From Catenuloplanes niger (GTDB taxonomy: Bacteria > Actinomycetota > Actinomycetes > Mycobacteriales > Micromonosporaceae): a stretch of 64,000 nucleotides of DNA. Of the stretch, positions 18,111-28,608 are shown piece by piece. The stretch covers positions 6,767,001 through 6,831,000 of the forward strand of contig NZ_JAVDYC010000001.1 of the NCBI RefSeq assembly GCF_031458255.1, in the 5' to 3' direction. The notes under the pieces were generated by a model. That model made no database searches and was not told the DNA's origin. It worked only from the letters and a program-made list of their open reading frames with translations. Position 1 is the stretch's first letter; each line of letters begins with the position of its first letter. A program made the translations under genes and the position numbers.

Positions 18111-19421
18111 ATGGCGATGCTGTTCACCGGCGGCGCGGTCGTCACCATGGACCCCGCGCTCGGCGACCTCGCGCGCGGCGACGTGCTGGTCGCCGGGACG
18201 GAGATCGTCGCGGTCGGGCCGGACCTGCGTGCTCACCCGGACGCGCGGGACGCGGAGGTGGTCGACACGCGCGGCGCGATCGTGGCGCCCGGGTTCGTGG
18301 ACACCCACCGGCACGCGTGGCAGGCGCAGATGCGGCGCACCATCCCGGACGTCGGCGACCTGGGCGAGTACCTGTCGTCCACGCTGGCCGGCGTCGCGCC
18401 GGCCTACACGCCGCACGACATGTACGTGGGCACCCGGCTCGCGGCGCTGTCCGCGCTGGACGCGGGGATCACCACGATGCTCGACTTCTCGCACAACTCG
18501 CGGTCCGCGGCGCACTCCGACGCGGCGATCCGCGGCCTCGCGTCGACCGGCATCCGCGGCGTGCACGCGTCGATGGGACCGCACTTCGGGGCGTGGGACC
18601 GGCAGTGGCCGGCCGACCTGAGCCGGCTGCGCGCGTCGCTGCCGGACGGCGGCCTGATCACGCTGCGGCTGGCCGCGCTCGCCACCGACATCGTCGGCCC
18701 GGACCTGGCCTACGGCCCGTCGCTCGCGGCCGTCGCCCGGGACCTGGACGTTCCGGTCAGCATCGACGCGGTGTTCGGCGCGGCGTCCTCGGCCGCGATC
18801 CTGGACTGGGCGAAGCGAGACCTGCTCGGGCCCGGCGTGGAGCTGATCCACGCGACCGGCCTGACGCCGGACGCGTGGCGGGCGATCGGCGCGACCGGCG
18901 CGACGATCTCGCTGGCCCCCAGCTCGGACACGCAGATCGGGCTGGAGACCGCGATCCCGGCGGTGGACGAGGCGCTGGCCGCGGGCGTGCGCCCGGGCCT
19001 GAGCGTCGACGTGGAGGTGGCGCTGGCGAGCGACATGTTCACCCAGATGCGGGTGCTGCTGGCGGTGCAGCGCATGCGCGCGGTCACCCGGCCGGAGACC
19101 CGGATCACCACCCGTGACGTGCTCGGCTTCGCCACCGTCGACGGCGCGCGCACGATCGGCCTGGGCGCGGTGACCGGTGCGCTCGCCCCGGGCCGGCAGG
19201 CGGACCTGATCGTGGTGGACGCGGAGGCGGTCAACACGATGCCGCTCAACGACGCGGTCGGCACGCTCGTGCTCGGCGCCGATCCGCGGAACATCTCGAC
19301 GGTGCTGGTCGCGGGCGTGGTCCGCAAGTCCGGCGGCCGGCTGACCGGCGTCGACCTCGACGCGCTCCGGCGCGAGGTCACCGCGTCCCGCGACGCCGTG
19401 CGCGACGCCGTCGCCCACTGA
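18111..19421 (+). CDS. Amidohydrolase family protein (TrzN/ATZ-type deaminase-like)
   Basis: A 436-residue metal-dependent hydrolase. The beta-sandwich start (MLFTGGAVVTMDPALGDL) leads to the metal-binding GFVDTHRHAWQAQ motif (about 60-70). Further blocks are AGITTMLDFSHNS, ELIHATGLT (a metal-ligand His), TISLAPSSDTQIGLE and LSVDVEVALASDMFTQMRVL; the sandwich returns at LAPGRQADLIVVDA. Such enzymes deaminate or dechlorinate heterocycles (cytosine, S-adenosylhomocysteine, triazines, 8-oxoguanine); the substrate cannot be told. It is coupled to the Atu4866 gene and ends at a strong terminator. Confidence 0.9.
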   Translation: MAMLFTGGAVVTMDPALGDLARGDVLVAGTEIVAVGPDLRAHPDARDAEVVDTRGAIVAPGFVDTHRHAWQAQMRRTIPDVGDLGEYLSSTLAGVAPAYTPHDMYVGTRLAALSALDAGITTMLDFSHNSRSAAHSDAAIRGLASTGIRGVHASMGPHFGAWDRQWPADLSRLRASLPDGGLITLRLAALATDIVGPDLAYGPSLAAVARDLDVPVSIDAVFGAASSAAILDWAKRDLLGPGVELIHATGLTPDAWRAIGATGATISLAPSSDTQIGLETAIPAVDEALAAGVRPGLSVDVEVALASDMFTQMRVLLAVQRMRAVTRPETRITTRDVLGFATVDGARTIGLGAVTGALAPGRQADLIVVDAEAVNTMPLNDAVGTLVLGADPRNISTVLVAGVVRKSGGRLTGVDLDALRREVTASRDAVRDAVAH

Positions 19422-19432
19422 GCCACGTGCGC

Positions 19433-19470
19433 GGGTGACCCGGCCGGGGACGGTCCCGGCCGGGTCACCC
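19433..19470. terminator. Strong convergent-gene hairpin
   Basis: Perfect 16-bp stem GGGTGACCCGGCCGGG with a six-base loop between the amidohydrolase and the penicillin-binding protein gene. There is no long U tract, as is common in actinomycetes. It likely serves both directions. Confidence 0.8.
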
Positions 19471-19476
19471 GAGGGC

Positions 19477-21717
19477 TCAGTCCTCGCTGGACGGTGACTT
19501 CGTCGTCCTCGGTGCCGGCGGCAGTTGCGGGCTGGCGGCCGAGCCGGACCGGAACGAGATCTTCTCGCTCGGCGCCGGGAAGTCCTTGACCGGCTGGCCC
19601 TTGAGCGCGTCGTGCAGCAGCGTGCCGATCGACCGGATCACCTGGTCCTGGGCGGCCAGGCCGACGATGTCGGTGGGGTTGTCCGGGTTGGCCGCGATGC
19701 CGGCGATGGCCAGCTGCGGCGTGAACGCGATGAACGACTCGGTGGCGTAGTTGTCCGAGCTGCCGGACTTGCCGGAGACCGGGCGGCCGACCAGTCCGCT
19801 CAACTCCGGGGACGTGCCGTTCGGGCAGCTGCCGAACGTGGGCTGCTGACCGACCACGCAGCGGCCGGCGTCGGTCGCGGCCCGCGCCACGTCCTTGTCC
19901 AGCTCCTGCCGGCACTCCGGCTTCGCGACCGTGGCGGCGGCGTCGCTGACCGCGCCGGTGGAGTCGGTGATCGACACGACCGGGGTCGGCTTGCAGTACT
20001 TGCCGTCCGCCGCGAGCGTGGCGTACGCGTTCGCCATGTCCAGCGGCGTGGTCGCGGAGACGCCGAGCGTGAACGCGCCCCAGCCGCTCGGCTTGGCGGC
20101 CAGGTCGGCGTCCTGCTGGTTGCGGAACTGGATGCCGAGCCGCTTGGCCATCTCCACGGCCTTGGTGACGCCGACCTCCTGCTGCAGCTTGATGAAGTAC
20201 GTGTTCGACGACTTGCCGAACCCGGTCCACATGTTCTGGTAGCCGTCCTGGTACGTCTTGTCCGCGTTGCTCGGGCACCAGAACCCGCCGCACGCGGTCG
20301 GGCCGCCGTCCGAGTAGATCGTCCGGAACGGTGACCGGGTGACGTATCCGGCGTCCAGCGGGAAGCCGTTCTCCAGCGCGGCCAGCAGCACGAACAGCTT
20401 GAACGTGGAGCCGAACTGGTACCCGGCCGAGTCGTCGCTGCCGGCGACGAACTGGTTGACCGTGTTCGGGTAGTTGCCGCCGCCGGGGTTCGGCTCGATG
20501 CTGAAGAACCGGTTGATGGCCAGCGCCTTGACCTTGCCGGTGCCGGGCTCGACCGCGGCCAGCGGCGCGGCCTTCGGGTCGTCGTGGTCGTAGATGCGGA
20601 CCGACTCGGCCGCGGCCTGGTCCTGCAGCTTCGGGTCCATCGACGTGACGATCCGCAGGCCGCCCTTCTTCAGCAGCTCCTCACGGTCCTCCGGCGTGGG
20701 GCCGAACTCCTCCTGCTGCTTCCACCAGGACAGGAAGTAGTCGCAGAAGAAGCCCCAGCTGTTGTGCGTGCGGGGCACGGCGGTGCAGTTGCTGGTGGCG
20801 GCGGTCGGCTTGAGGCCGAGCGGCTCGGCGACAGCCTTGTCCGCCTCCTCGCGGGTGATCGCGCCGGTGCCGACCATCGCGTTGAGCACGTAGTTCCGCC
20901 GGCCGAGCGCCTGGTCCTCCGGGTTGTTCACCGGGTCGTACGCGTAGGGCGACTTCACCAGCCCGGCGATCATCGCGGCCTGGCCCAGCGTGAGCTTGTC
21001 CGGCGTGGTGGAGAAGTACGCGCGGGCGGCCGCGGAGACGCCGTACGCCTTGTTGCCGAAGAACGCGATGTTGAGGTAGCGGCGGAGGATCTCCTCCTTG
21101 TCGTTCAGCTCCTTCTCCAGCGTGATCGCGTACCGGATCTCCTGGAGCTTGCGGCCGGTGCTGACCTCGGTCGCGGCCTCGCGCTCCTCGTCCGTGGCGG
21201 TCTCGTCGTTCTTCAGCACGTTCCGGACGTACTGCATGGTCAGCGTGGACGCGCCGGAGACCTCACCGCCCCGGCTGTTGGAGACGAACGCGCGCACCAG
21301 GCCCTTGAGGTCCATGCCGCCGTGCTCGTAGAAGCGGGTGTCCTCGGCCGCGACGATCGCGTCCTTCATCACCTTCGCGATGTCGTCGCTGCCGACGTCG
21401 GTGCGGTTCTCCTCCCAGAACTGGGTGATCTGGGTCTTGCCGTCGTTGGCGTAGATGTAGGACGCCTGCGGGGTCGGCGGCACCTGGAGATCGCTGGGCA
21501 GGTCCTCGAACGAGTCACCGGCCAGCTTCGCCGCCATGCCGACGCCGGCGCTCACCGGCAGCGTGGCGCCCGCGACGACGCCACCGACGATCGCGCCGAG
21601 CAGCACCAGGGCCAGCACCTTGCGGCCGACGGCCAGCGGTGAGCGCGGTGCGGCGGGGGTGGCCTTCTCCGCGCCCGGGACCAGCGGTGCGGTCACGTCT
21701 CCCTGTGGATCTGTCAC
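19477..21717 (-). CDS. Bifunctional penicillin-binding protein (class A)
   Basis: A 746-residue cell-wall synthase. A membrane anchor at about 30-58 is followed by the GT51 glycosyltransferase domain (AIVAAEDTRFYEHGGMDLKG, about 118; GASTLTMQYVRN) and the transpeptidase domain. The latter shows the SxxK nucleophile in GSTFKLFVLL (about 437), the SxN in GKSSNTYFIK and a KSG variant of the KTG motif (PVSGKSGSSDN). It polymerises and crosslinks peptidoglycan outside the membrane. The C-terminal tail is Pro/Ser/Thr-rich. GTG 21717 has no clear ribosome site. Confidence 0.95.
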   Translation of the reverse strand: MTDPQGDVTAPLVPGAEKATPAAPRSPLAVGRKVLALVLLGAIVGGVVAGATLPVSAGVGMAAKLAGDSFEDLPSDLQVPPTPQASYIYANDGKTQITQFWEENRTDVGSDDIAKVMKDAIVAAEDTRFYEHGGMDLKGLVRAFVSNSRGGEVSGASTLTMQYVRNVLKNDETATDEEREAATEVSTGRKLQEIRYAITLEKELNDKEEILRRYLNIAFFGNKAYGVSAAARAYFSTTPDKLTLGQAAMIAGLVKSPYAYDPVNNPEDQALGRRNYVLNAMVGTGAITREEADKAVAEPLGLKPTAATSNCTAVPRTHNSWGFFCDYFLSWWKQQEEFGPTPEDREELLKKGGLRIVTSMDPKLQDQAAAESVRIYDHDDPKAAPLAAVEPGTGKVKALAINRFFSIEPNPGGGNYPNTVNQFVAGSDDSAGYQFGSTFKLFVLLAALENGFPLDAGYVTRSPFRTIYSDGGPTACGGFWCPSNADKTYQDGYQNMWTGFGKSSNTYFIKLQQEVGVTKAVEMAKRLGIQFRNQQDADLAAKPSGWGAFTLGVSATTPLDMANAYATLAADGKYCKPTPVVSITDSTGAVSDAAATVAKPECRQELDKDVARAATDAGRCVVGQQPTFGSCPNGTSPELSGLVGRPVSGKSGSSDNYATESFIAFTPQLAIAGIAANPDNPTDIVGLAAQDQVIRSIGTLLHDALKGQPVKDFPAPSEKISFRSGSAASPQLPPAPRTTKSPSSED

Positions 21718-21861
21718 GAGTTAAAGATGGTTTTCACCGGCGATCGGTTGCACCGCCGTCCGAGATTCCTTCGGCTTCGGTGCCGCCCGAAACATGAAGC
21801 GGCAGGCCTGAGAGAATGCGAAGCTGACGACACCTGACGCAACGACGAGGAGTTCACTGTC

Positions 21862-23661
21862 GTGATCCGTACTCATGACGCCGGCAGCCTGCGCGCGACG
21901 GACGCCGGCGCGACCGTGACGCTGGCCGGCTGGGTGGCCCGCCGCCGCGACCACGGCGGGGTCATCTTCGTGGATCTCCGCGACGGCTCCGGCGTGGTGC
22001 AGGTGGTGTTCCGCGAGGACATGGACGCGGCGCACGCGCTGCGCAACGAGTACTGCGTGAAGGTGGTCGGCGAGGTCGCGGCGCGGCCCGCGGGCAACGA
22101 GAACCCGGAGCTGCCGACCGGCGCGATCGAGGTGATCGTGTCCGAGCTGGAGGTGCTGTCCGAGGCGGCGCCGCTGCCGATCCCGGTCGACGACGACGTG
22201 AACGCGGGCGACGACATCCGGCTCCGCTACCGCTACCTGGACCTGCGTCGCTCCGGTCCGGCCACGGCGATCCGGCTGCGCTCGAAGGCGTCGCAGATCG
22301 CCCGGACCGTGCTGCACGAGCGCGACTTCCTGGAGATCGAGACGCCGACGCTGACCCGGTCCACGCCGGAGGGCGCGCGCGACTTCCTGGTGCCGGTCCG
22401 CCTGCAGCCGGGCAGCTGGTACGCGCTGCCCCAGTCCCCGCAGCTGTTCAAGCAGCTGCTGATGGTCGGCGGCATGGAGCGGTACTACCAGATCGCCCGC
22501 TGCTACCGCGACGAGGACTTCCGCGCGGACCGCCAGCCGGAGTTCACCCAGCTCGACATCGAGATGTCCTTCGTCACCCAGGAGGACGTGATCGACCTGG
22601 GTGAGGCGCTGGTCAAGGCGCTGTGGAAGGAGCTGGCCGGGCACGAGATCGCCGGCCCGATCCCGCACATCACCTACCTGGACGCGATGGCACGGTACGG
22701 CTCCGACAAGCCCGACCTGCGGTACGGCGTCGAGCTGACCGAGCTGACGGAATATCTGACCGGCACCGAGTTCCGGGTGTTCGCCGGCGCGATCGCGGCC
22801 GGTGGCTACGTCGGCGCGGTCGTCATGCCGGGCGGCGCGTCGCAGACCCGCAAGGAGCTGGACGGCTGGCAGGACTGGGCGAAGGCGCGCGGCGCCCGTG
22901 GCCTGGCCTACGTGGTGCTGGACGCGGAGACCGGCGAGCCGCGCGGCCCGGTCGCGAAGAACCTGTCCGAGGCGCACCTGGCCGGCCTGGCCGACGCGGT
23001 CGGCGCGAAGCCGGGCGACGCGATCTTCTTCGCCGCCGCCACCGAGAAGCGCGAGGCGCAGGAGCTGCTCGGCGCCGCGCGCGTCGAGATCGCGAAGCGG
23101 GCGAACCTGATCGACGAGTCCGCCTGGGCGTTCTGCTGGGTGGTCGACGCGCCGATGTTCGAGAAGACGGACGAGGGCGGCTGGACCGCCGTGCACCACC
23201 CGTTCACCTCGCCGAACGCGGAGTGGATCGACAACTTCGAGTCCGCGCCGGACCGGGCGCTGGCGTACGCGTACGACATCGTCTGCAACGGCAACGAGAT
23301 CGGCGGCGGCTCCGTCCGTATCCACCGCGGCGACGTGCAGAGCCGGGTCTTCGACCTGCTCGGCATCTCCACCGAGGAGGCGCAGGACAAGTTCGGCTTC
23401 CTGCTGGAGGCGTTCAAGTACGGCCCGCCGCCGCACGCCGGCATCGCGTTCGGCTGGGACCGCGTCTGCATGCTGCTGGCCGGCGCCGACTCGATCCGCG
23501 AGGTCATCGCGTTCCCGAAGACCCGCGGCGGCTTCGACCCGCTGACCAGCGCGCCGACGCCGATCACCGCGCAGCAGCGCAAGGAGGCCGGCGTGGACTT
23601 CAAGCCCGCCCCGGCCACCGCGGGCACCGCCGGAGTGGCGGCGCCGGTCGAGAGCAAGTAG
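21862..23661 (+). CDS. aspS: Aspartyl-tRNA synthetase
   Basis: A 599-residue class II synthetase of the bacterial type. It has an N-terminal OB-fold anticodon domain ([20 protein letters not shown]), the class II motif 2 loop ([19 protein letters not shown]), the bacterial GAD insertion (about 290-420) and motif 3 ([15 protein letters not shown]). It charges tRNA-Asp; in bacteria lacking AsnRS it also makes Asp-tRNA-Asn, which I cannot decide here. GTG 21862 has GGAG eight bases upstream. A short Ala/Gly/Val-rich tail follows the domain. Confidence 0.97.
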   Translation: MIRTHDAGSLRATDAGATVTLAGWVARRRDHGGVIFVDLRDGSGVVQVVFREDMDAAHALRNEYCVKVVGEVAARPAGNENPELPTGAIEVIVSELEVLSEAAPLPIPVDDDVNAGDDIRLRYRYLDLRRSGPATAIRLRSKASQIARTVLHERDFLEIETPTLTRSTPEGARDFLVPVRLQPGSWYALPQSPQLFKQLLMVGGMERYYQIARCYRDEDFRADRQPEFTQLDIEMSFVTQEDVIDLGEALVKALWKELAGHEIAGPIPHITYLDAMARYGSDKPDLRYGVELTELTEYLTGTEFRVFAGAIAAGGYVGAVVMPGGASQTRKELDGWQDWAKARGARGLAYVVLDAETGEPRGPVAKNLSEAHLAGLADAVGAKPGDAIFFAAATEKREAQELLGAARVEIAKRANLIDESAWAFCWVVDAPMFEKTDEGGWTAVHHPFTSPNAEWIDNFESAPDRALAYAYDIVCNGNEIGGGSVRIHRGDVQSRVFDLLGISTEEAQDKFGFLLEAFKYGPPPHAGIAFGWDRVCMLLAGADSIREVIAFPKTRGGFDPLTSAPTPITAQQRKEAGVDFKPAPATAGTAGVAAPVESK

Positions 23662-24486
23662 TTGACCTACCTGATCGTCGGCGCCGGGGGACACCTCGGC
23701 GGCGAGGTCGCCCGCCGCGCCCTGGAGCGGGGCCACCGGGTGACCGGGACGTACCACTCGGCGCCGGGGGAGATCTCCGGCGTCGGGTGGCGCCCGCTCG
23801 ACATCCGCAACCGGGTGGCGGTCCGCGAGCTGTGCGCCGCGGTCCGCCCGTCCGTGGTGATCAACACCGCGGCCCGGTACGGCGACTGGGCGACCACCGC
23901 GGACGGCGCGGCCTCGGTCGCGCTGGCCGCCGCGGACGTCGGCGCCCGGCTGGTGCACCTGTCCACGGACGCGCTGCACGGCGGGCGCGCGGAGCCGTAC
24001 GGCGACGACGAGGTGCCGTCACCGATCACGCCCTACGGCGCGTCGAAGGCCGCGGCCGAGACCGCGGTGCGGGCCCTGCACCCGGGAGCCGTGCTGGTCC
24101 GCACCTCGCTGATCATCGGGGACGAGCACAGCGCGCAGGTCCGGCTCTGCATCGACATGATCACCGGCCGGACGCCCGGCGTGCTGTTCACGGACGAGTT
24201 CCGCTGCCCGATCGGCGTCGAGGACCTCGCGGCCGCGGTGCTCGAGCTGGCCGGGAACGACGTCAGCGGCGTGCTCAACGTGGCCGGGCCGGACACCGTG
24301 ACCCGGGCCGAGCTGGGCGAGCTGGTGGCGCGACGCTACGGGCTGGACCCGTTGCGGGTGCCGGTCGGCTCGCTGAACGGCATGCAGCGTCCCGCGCGCG
24401 TCGTCCTGGACTCGTCGAGGGCCGTGGCGCTGCTGACCACGCGCGTCCGCGGCGTACGTGAGCTGCTCGATCACCGTCCGGAGTGA
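23662..24486 (+). CDS. Sugar-nucleotide-reductase-like SDR (RmlD-type)
   Basis: A 274-residue extended short-chain dehydrogenase. It has the N-terminal loop LIVGAGGHLGGEVARR, LVHLSTDALHGG and the active-site YGASKAAAE (YxxxK, about 130). The layout, with RPSVVINTAA and VLNVAGPDTVTRAELGEL, is that of dTDP-4-dehydrorhamnose reductases, but the substrate is uncertain. It starts with TTG directly after the aspS stop and is therefore probably coupled to it. GC content and codon use match its neighbours. Confidence 0.8.
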   Translation: MTYLIVGAGGHLGGEVARRALERGHRVTGTYHSAPGEISGVGWRPLDIRNRVAVRELCAAVRPSVVINTAARYGDWATTADGAASVALAAADVGARLVHLSTDALHGGRAEPYGDDEVPSPITPYGASKAAAETAVRALHPGAVLVRTSLIIGDEHSAQVRLCIDMITGRTPGVLFTDEFRCPIGVEDLAAAVLELAGNDVSGVLNVAGPDTVTRAELGELVARRYGLDPLRVPVGSLNGMQRPARVVLDSSRAVALLTTRVRGVRELLDHRPE

Positions 24487-24547
24487 AAAATATGGCCGTG
24501 TCGTGACATAGGACGATTCGGGGTGAAACAACCCTGATCATCGTCTG

Positions 24548-25891
24548 ATGACAGTAACTCGTCGCGCTGCGGCGGCTGCCCTGCTCGCCGGCCTCACGAT
24601 GCTCACGGCCGCACCCGCCGTGACGGCCGCCCCGGTCGCGCCACGCCGGCCGAACGTCCTGCTGGTCGTGCTGGACGACGCCGGCCTCGGCCAGATCGAC
24701 GTCATGCGGCACACGCGGGCCTGGCTCGGCCGGACCGGCCGCGACTACACGCACGCGGTCGCGACCACGCCGTCCTGCTGCCCGAGCCGTTCGTCGATCC
24801 TCAGCGGGCGGTACGTGCACAACACCGGCGTCCTCCAGCAGGACCGGATCGGCGTCTACGACCACGACCGGACGCTCCAGCACGACCTCAAGCGGGCCGG
24901 GTACGCCACCGCGGCGGCCGGGAAGCTGTTCAACGGGTGGGAACTCGCGAAGAAGCCGCCGCACATCGACCACTGGGCGCTGCAGCACGGCGGGTACGTC
25001 AAGGCGCACTTCAACGTGGACGGGACGGACGTCTACCCGCCGTACTCGACCACGTTCACCGGCCGGCAGGTGACCGGCTACATCGACCGGTTCGAGAAGA
25101 ACGACGACACGCCGTGGTTCATCCACGCCGGGTTCGTCGCGCCGCACTCGCCGTACACGGCCGAGCCGAAGTACGCCGACGTGAAGCTGAGCTGGCGGTC
25201 CAACCCGGCGACGCGCGAGAAGGACCGGTCGGACAAGCCCGCGTACGTGCGCCGGTACCGGGTCACCGCGGAGGAGGGGGCGCAGACCGCGATCGCGCAG
25301 ATGCGCACGCTGCTCTCCGTCGACGACCAGATGGAGGCGATCCGCCGCCGCCTCGCCGCGACCGGCGAACTCGACGACACGCTCGTCGTCTTCCTGTCCG
25401 ACAACGGAAAATCCCTCGGCGAACACGGCCTGCCCACGAAATTCGTCCCCTACCAGGGCTCGGTCCACGTACCGCTGCTGCTCTGGTGGCCCGGCCACGT
25501 GCCCGCCGGACGCGACTCCCGGGTCGCGCCGCTGATCGACGTCGCGCCCACGGTGCTGGAACTCGCCGGGCTCTCGCCCAGCTACCGGGTCGACGGCCGC
25601 AGCCTGCTCACCGGCCCGCGCCGGACCGGCGTGCTCCTCGAGTACTGGTACGACAAGGCCAACGGTAACGTCCCGACCTGGGCGTCCACCTACGCGCCCG
25701 GCGCATACCAGTACATCGAGACCTACGACGGGCCGCGCGTCGACCGGGAGTACTACGACCTGCGCCGCGACCCCTGGCAGCTGACCAACCTGCTCGGCGA
25801 CGGGCGCGCCGCCGGCGACCCGGACGTGCGGTCGCTCGCCGCCGCGCTCGCCCGCGCCCGGACCTGCGCCGGAGCCGCCGACTGTCCGTGA
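24548..25891 (+). CDS. Secreted sulfatase
   Basis: A 447-residue arylsulfatase-type enzyme. A signal peptide (TRRAAAAALLAGLTMLTAAP, cleaved near residue 28) precedes the alkaline-phosphatase fold. Metal ligands are seen in NVLLVVLDDAGLGQ. The formylglycine motif CxPSR appears as SCCPSRSSILSGRY (about 78-91). The late VVFLSDNGKSLGEHG holds the second metal site. It hydrolyses sulfate esters outside the cell once the Cys is converted by a formylglycine-generating enzyme. Substrate unknown; glycan or N-acetylglucosamine-6-sulfatase-like by overall look. No ribosome site is evident before ATG 24548. Confidence 0.92.
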   Translation: MTVTRRAAAAALLAGLTMLTAAPAVTAAPVAPRRPNVLLVVLDDAGLGQIDVMRHTRAWLGRTGRDYTHAVATTPSCCPSRSSILSGRYVHNTGVLQQDRIGVYDHDRTLQHDLKRAGYATAAAGKLFNGWELAKKPPHIDHWALQHGGYVKAHFNVDGTDVYPPYSTTFTGRQVTGYIDRFEKNDDTPWFIHAGFVAPHSPYTAEPKYADVKLSWRSNPATREKDRSDKPAYVRRYRVTAEEGAQTAIAQMRTLLSVDDQMEAIRRRLAATGELDDTLVVFLSDNGKSLGEHGLPTKFVPYQGSVHVPLLLWWPGHVPAGRDSRVAPLIDVAPTVLELAGLSPSYRVDGRSLLTGPRRTGVLLEYWYDKANGNVPTWASTYAPGAYQYIETYDGPRVDREYYDLRRDPWQLTNLLGDGRAAGDPDVRSLAAALARARTCAGAADCP

Positions 25892-25957
25892 ATGAGATTT
25901 CGCGCGGCTGGGTACAGCGAGTGCAACCTCTTAAATACACCCCTCCCGGAGGATGGC

Positions 25958-26179
25958 ATGCTGGCTCTCATCGCCGCCGGAGTCTTCGGCTTCGCGCTCC
26001 TGATCGACCTGCTGAACACCAATTTCGGCGCCCCCGACCTCTTCAACTGGAACACGCTGGTCCTGATCGGCCTGTTCCTGCTCGCGCTCTACCTGGGCGG
26101 CGTCGGCTCCGGCCCGCGCAGCGGCACCGGCACCGGTGGTGGCCGCCGCTACTTCGGCCGCCGCCCCGGCCGCGGCTGA
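25958..26179 (+). CDS. Small two-helix membrane protein
   Basis: A 73-residue protein with two hydrophobic segments (about 2-18 and 31-47) separated by NTNFGAPDLFNWNT, and a Gly/Arg-rich tail. ATG 25958 has GGAGG at 25949-25953, a strong reason for this start over the in-frame ATG at 25892. Function unknown. Confidence 0.8.
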   Translation: MLALIAAGVFGFALLIDLLNTNFGAPDLFNWNTLVLIGLFLLALYLGGVGSGPRSGTGTGGGRRYFGRRPGRG

Positions 26180-26210
26180 CAACCGAAGATCACATTCACT
26201 CAGCGGTACG

Positions 26211-26271
26211 ACAGCCCGTCCCCTTCCCCGCTCCGAGGCCCACGGCCCGAGCGTCGAAGCGGGCGGGCTGT
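26211..26271. other. Possible structured leader between the small membrane protein and rarA
   Basis: ACAGCCCG (26211-26218) pairs with CGGGCTGT (26264-26271), and inside it CCCGCT (26227-26232) pairs with AGCGGG (26258-26263). The two stems stack on one side. It lies about 65 bases before rarA. It could be an attenuator or part of the rarA leader. Confidence 0.3.
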
Positions 26272-26337
26272 CCCGCGCGTACCCCCTGATCTGGATCTTC
26301 CTTCGGGGTGGGGTCCGGCGTGTGAGCACGGGGAAGC

Positions 26338-28608
26338 GTGGGCGGTATCGTTCGTGGAGTGGAGGTCGAGGGGCTGTTCACCGTCACCGAAACGGGCGGC
26401 GTCAGCGTGACGCCGGACCGGCACGGCACCGGCTCCACCAATGATGCGCAGGGTGCCAGTTTCGTCGCGCCCGGTGAGGACTCGCCGCTCGCGGTCCGCA
26501 TGCGCCCCCGCACCATCGACGAGCTCGTCGGCCAGGCGCACCTGCTCGCGCCCGGTGCACCGCTGCGCCAGCTGGTCGGCGGCGACACCCCGATGTCCGT
26601 CATCCTCTGGGGCCCGCCCGGCAGCGGCAAGACCACCATCGCGCACCTCGTCGCCGGCGCCACCAACCGCCGCTTCGTCGCCATGTCCGCGCTCTCCGCC
26701 GGCGTCAAGGACGTCCGCGCGGTGATCGACACGGCCCGCCGCGAGCGCCGCTACGGCGGCCCGCCCACCGTGCTGTTCATCGACGAGGTGCACCGCTTCA
26801 GCAAGACCCAGCAGGACTCGCTGCTCGCCGCCGTCGAGGACCGGACCGTCACGCTGCTGGCCGCCACCACGGAGAACCCGTACTTCTCGGTCATCTCGCC
26901 GCTGCTGTCCCGGTGCGTGCTGCTCACGCTGCACCCGCTCACCGAGGACGACGTCCGCGGCCTGATCGGACGCGCGCTGACCGACCCGCGGGGTCTCGAC
27001 GGCGCGCTCACGCTGGCCGACGACGCGCTGGAACACCTGATCCGGCTCGCCGCCGGCGACGTGCGCAAGGCGCTGACCGCGCTCGAGGCCGCCGCGTCGT
27101 CCGCGCTCGCCCAGTCCGCGACCGAGATCGACCTGGCCACCGCGGAGCAGGCCGTGGACGTGGCCGCGGTCCGCTACGACCGGGCCGGCGACGCCCACTA
27201 CGACGTGACCAGCGCGTTCATCAAGAGCATGCGCGGCTCCGACCCGGACGCGGCACTGCACTGGCTGGCCCGCATGCTGGTGGCCGGCGAGGACGCCCGG
27301 TTCATCGCGCGCCGCCTGGTCATCTTCGCGTCCGAGGACGTCGGCATGGCCGACCCGACCGCGTTGCAGGTCGCCACCGCGGCTGCCCAGGCCGTACAGC
27401 TGATCGGCCTGCCCGAGGCGGGCCTGAACCTCTCCCAGGCCGTCATCCACCTCGCCACCGCGCCGAAAAGCAACAGCGCCACCACCGCGCTGTCCACCGC
27501 GATGGCGGACGTGCGCGCCGGCAAGGGCGGCCCGGTGCCGCGCCACCTGCGCGACGCCCACTACCCGGGCGCGAAGGGCCTGGGCCACGGCACCGGCTAC
27601 CGCTACCCGCACGACGACAGCCGGGGCGTGGTGCGCCAGCAGTACGCCCCGGACGACCTGGCGTCCGCGGAGTACTACCAGCCGACGGACCGCGGCTTCG
27701 AGCGCGCGGTGGCCGAACGCCTCCCGAAGCTCCGCCGCGCCGTCCGCGGCACCCCGATGCCACCCCGCCGCGACCCCGCCCCGGCCACTCAGCCGCCCAC
27801 CTCCTCCCCGGCCCCTGCCGCCGTGCCGGGTCCCGGTGCGCCGAGTCCCGGTGCGCCGAGTCCGGGAGGTCCGGGTGCGGTGAGTCCCGGTGCGTCGGGT
27901 GCCGATGCGTCGGGTGCCGGGACGGCGGACGGCAGCCGGGCGGGTGCCGCCGTCGCCGGCGCAGCGAACGCACCGGCGACGATCGCCGCACCCATCGGCG
28001 ACCCGTCCGGTCCGGCCGCGGAGGGCGCGGTTGCCGCGTCCGCCGGTGGCGCATCCGGTCCGGCTGCGGTATCCGCCGGTGGCCCTCCGGCGACGAGCGC
28101 GTCCGAGGCAATCGCCGGCGGTGCGGCCGGCCCACTGCCGGACGGCGTGGATGCGGCGTCTACCGGCGTCCCGGCCGGTCCGGTTCCGGAGAGCGTGGGC
28201 GTGGCGTCCGCCGATGGTGCGGCCGATCCGGCGGTGGAGAGCACGGATGCGGCTTCCGTCGGTGGCGCGGCCGGTCCGGCGGCGGAGAGCGCGGACGTGG
28301 CGTCCACCGGCGGCGAGGCCGACCCGGTGCCGGAGAGCGCGGTCGCGGTGTCCGGTGGTGGCGTGGCCGGTGTGGCGGCGGGTGGGGTGGCTGGTCCGGC
28401 GGCGGATGATCGGCGGGCCGCGGCGAGCGGGCCGGACCTGTCGGGCGCGACACCCGCGGGTGACGCGGACGGTCCGGCGGTGGACGGCGAGACGTCCGGG
28501 GCCGCACCCGGTGAGCCGTCCGGCGGCGCGGGGAAGGCCGCGGGCCGGCGAGGAAAAGCCGCTGGCCGGCGGCGTGCGACCGCGCCACCGGCGGAGGACG
28601 GCGCGTGA
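26338..28608 (+). CDS. rarA: Replication-associated recombination protein RarA with long low-complexity C-terminal tail
   Basis: A 756-residue AAA+ ATPase. Residues about 50-470 are a complete RarA/MgsA clamp-loader-like protein: Walker [11 protein letters not shown] (about 91-100), Walker [11 protein letters not shown], sensor [13 protein letters not shown], and the C-terminal tetramer domain ([33 protein letters not shown]). RarA acts at stalled replication forks. The family is normally 420-450 residues; here residues 472-756 are an added Ala/Gly/Pro/Ser tail with about 24-residue repeats, ending in a basic [15 protein letters not shown]. Start GTG 26338 is used; GTG 26359 is an alternative. 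Confidence 0.93.
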   Translation: MGGIVRGVEVEGLFTVTETGGVSVTPDRHGTGSTNDAQGASFVAPGEDSPLAVRMRPRTIDELVGQAHLLAPGAPLRQLVGGDTPMSVILWGPPGSGKTTIAHLVAGATNRRFVAMSALSAGVKDVRAVIDTARRERRYGGPPTVLFIDEVHRFSKTQQDSLLAAVEDRTVTLLAATTENPYFSVISPLLSRCVLLTLHPLTEDDVRGLIGRALTDPRGLDGALTLADDALEHLIRLAAGDVRKALTALEAAASSALAQSATEIDLATAEQAVDVAAVRYDRAGDAHYDVTSAFIKSMRGSDPDAALHWLARMLVAGEDARFIARRLVIFASEDVGMADPTALQVATAAAQAVQLIGLPEAGLNLSQAVIHLATAPKSNSATTALSTAMADVRAGKGGPVPRHLRDAHYPGAKGLGHGTGYRYPHDDSRGVVRQQYAPDDLASAEYYQPTDRGFERAVAERLPKLRRAVRGTPMPPRRDPAPATQPPTSSPAPAAVPGPGAPSPGAPSPGGPGAVSPGASGADASGAGTADGSRAGAAVAGAANAPATIAAPIGDPSGPAAEGAVAASAGGASGPAAVSAGGPPATSASEAIAGGAAGPLPDGVDAASTGVPAGPVPESVGVASADGAADPAVESTDAASVGGAAGPAAESADVASTGGEADPVPESAVAVSGGGVAGVAAGGVAGPAADDRRAAASGPDLSGATPAGDADGPAVDGETSGAAPGEPSGGAGKAAGRRGKAAGRRRATAPPAEDGA

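Noticed and set aside
19780-19800. Loss of the KTG motif in the penicillin-binding protein
   Set aside because: KSG is a common working variant; the SxxK and SxN motifs are intact.
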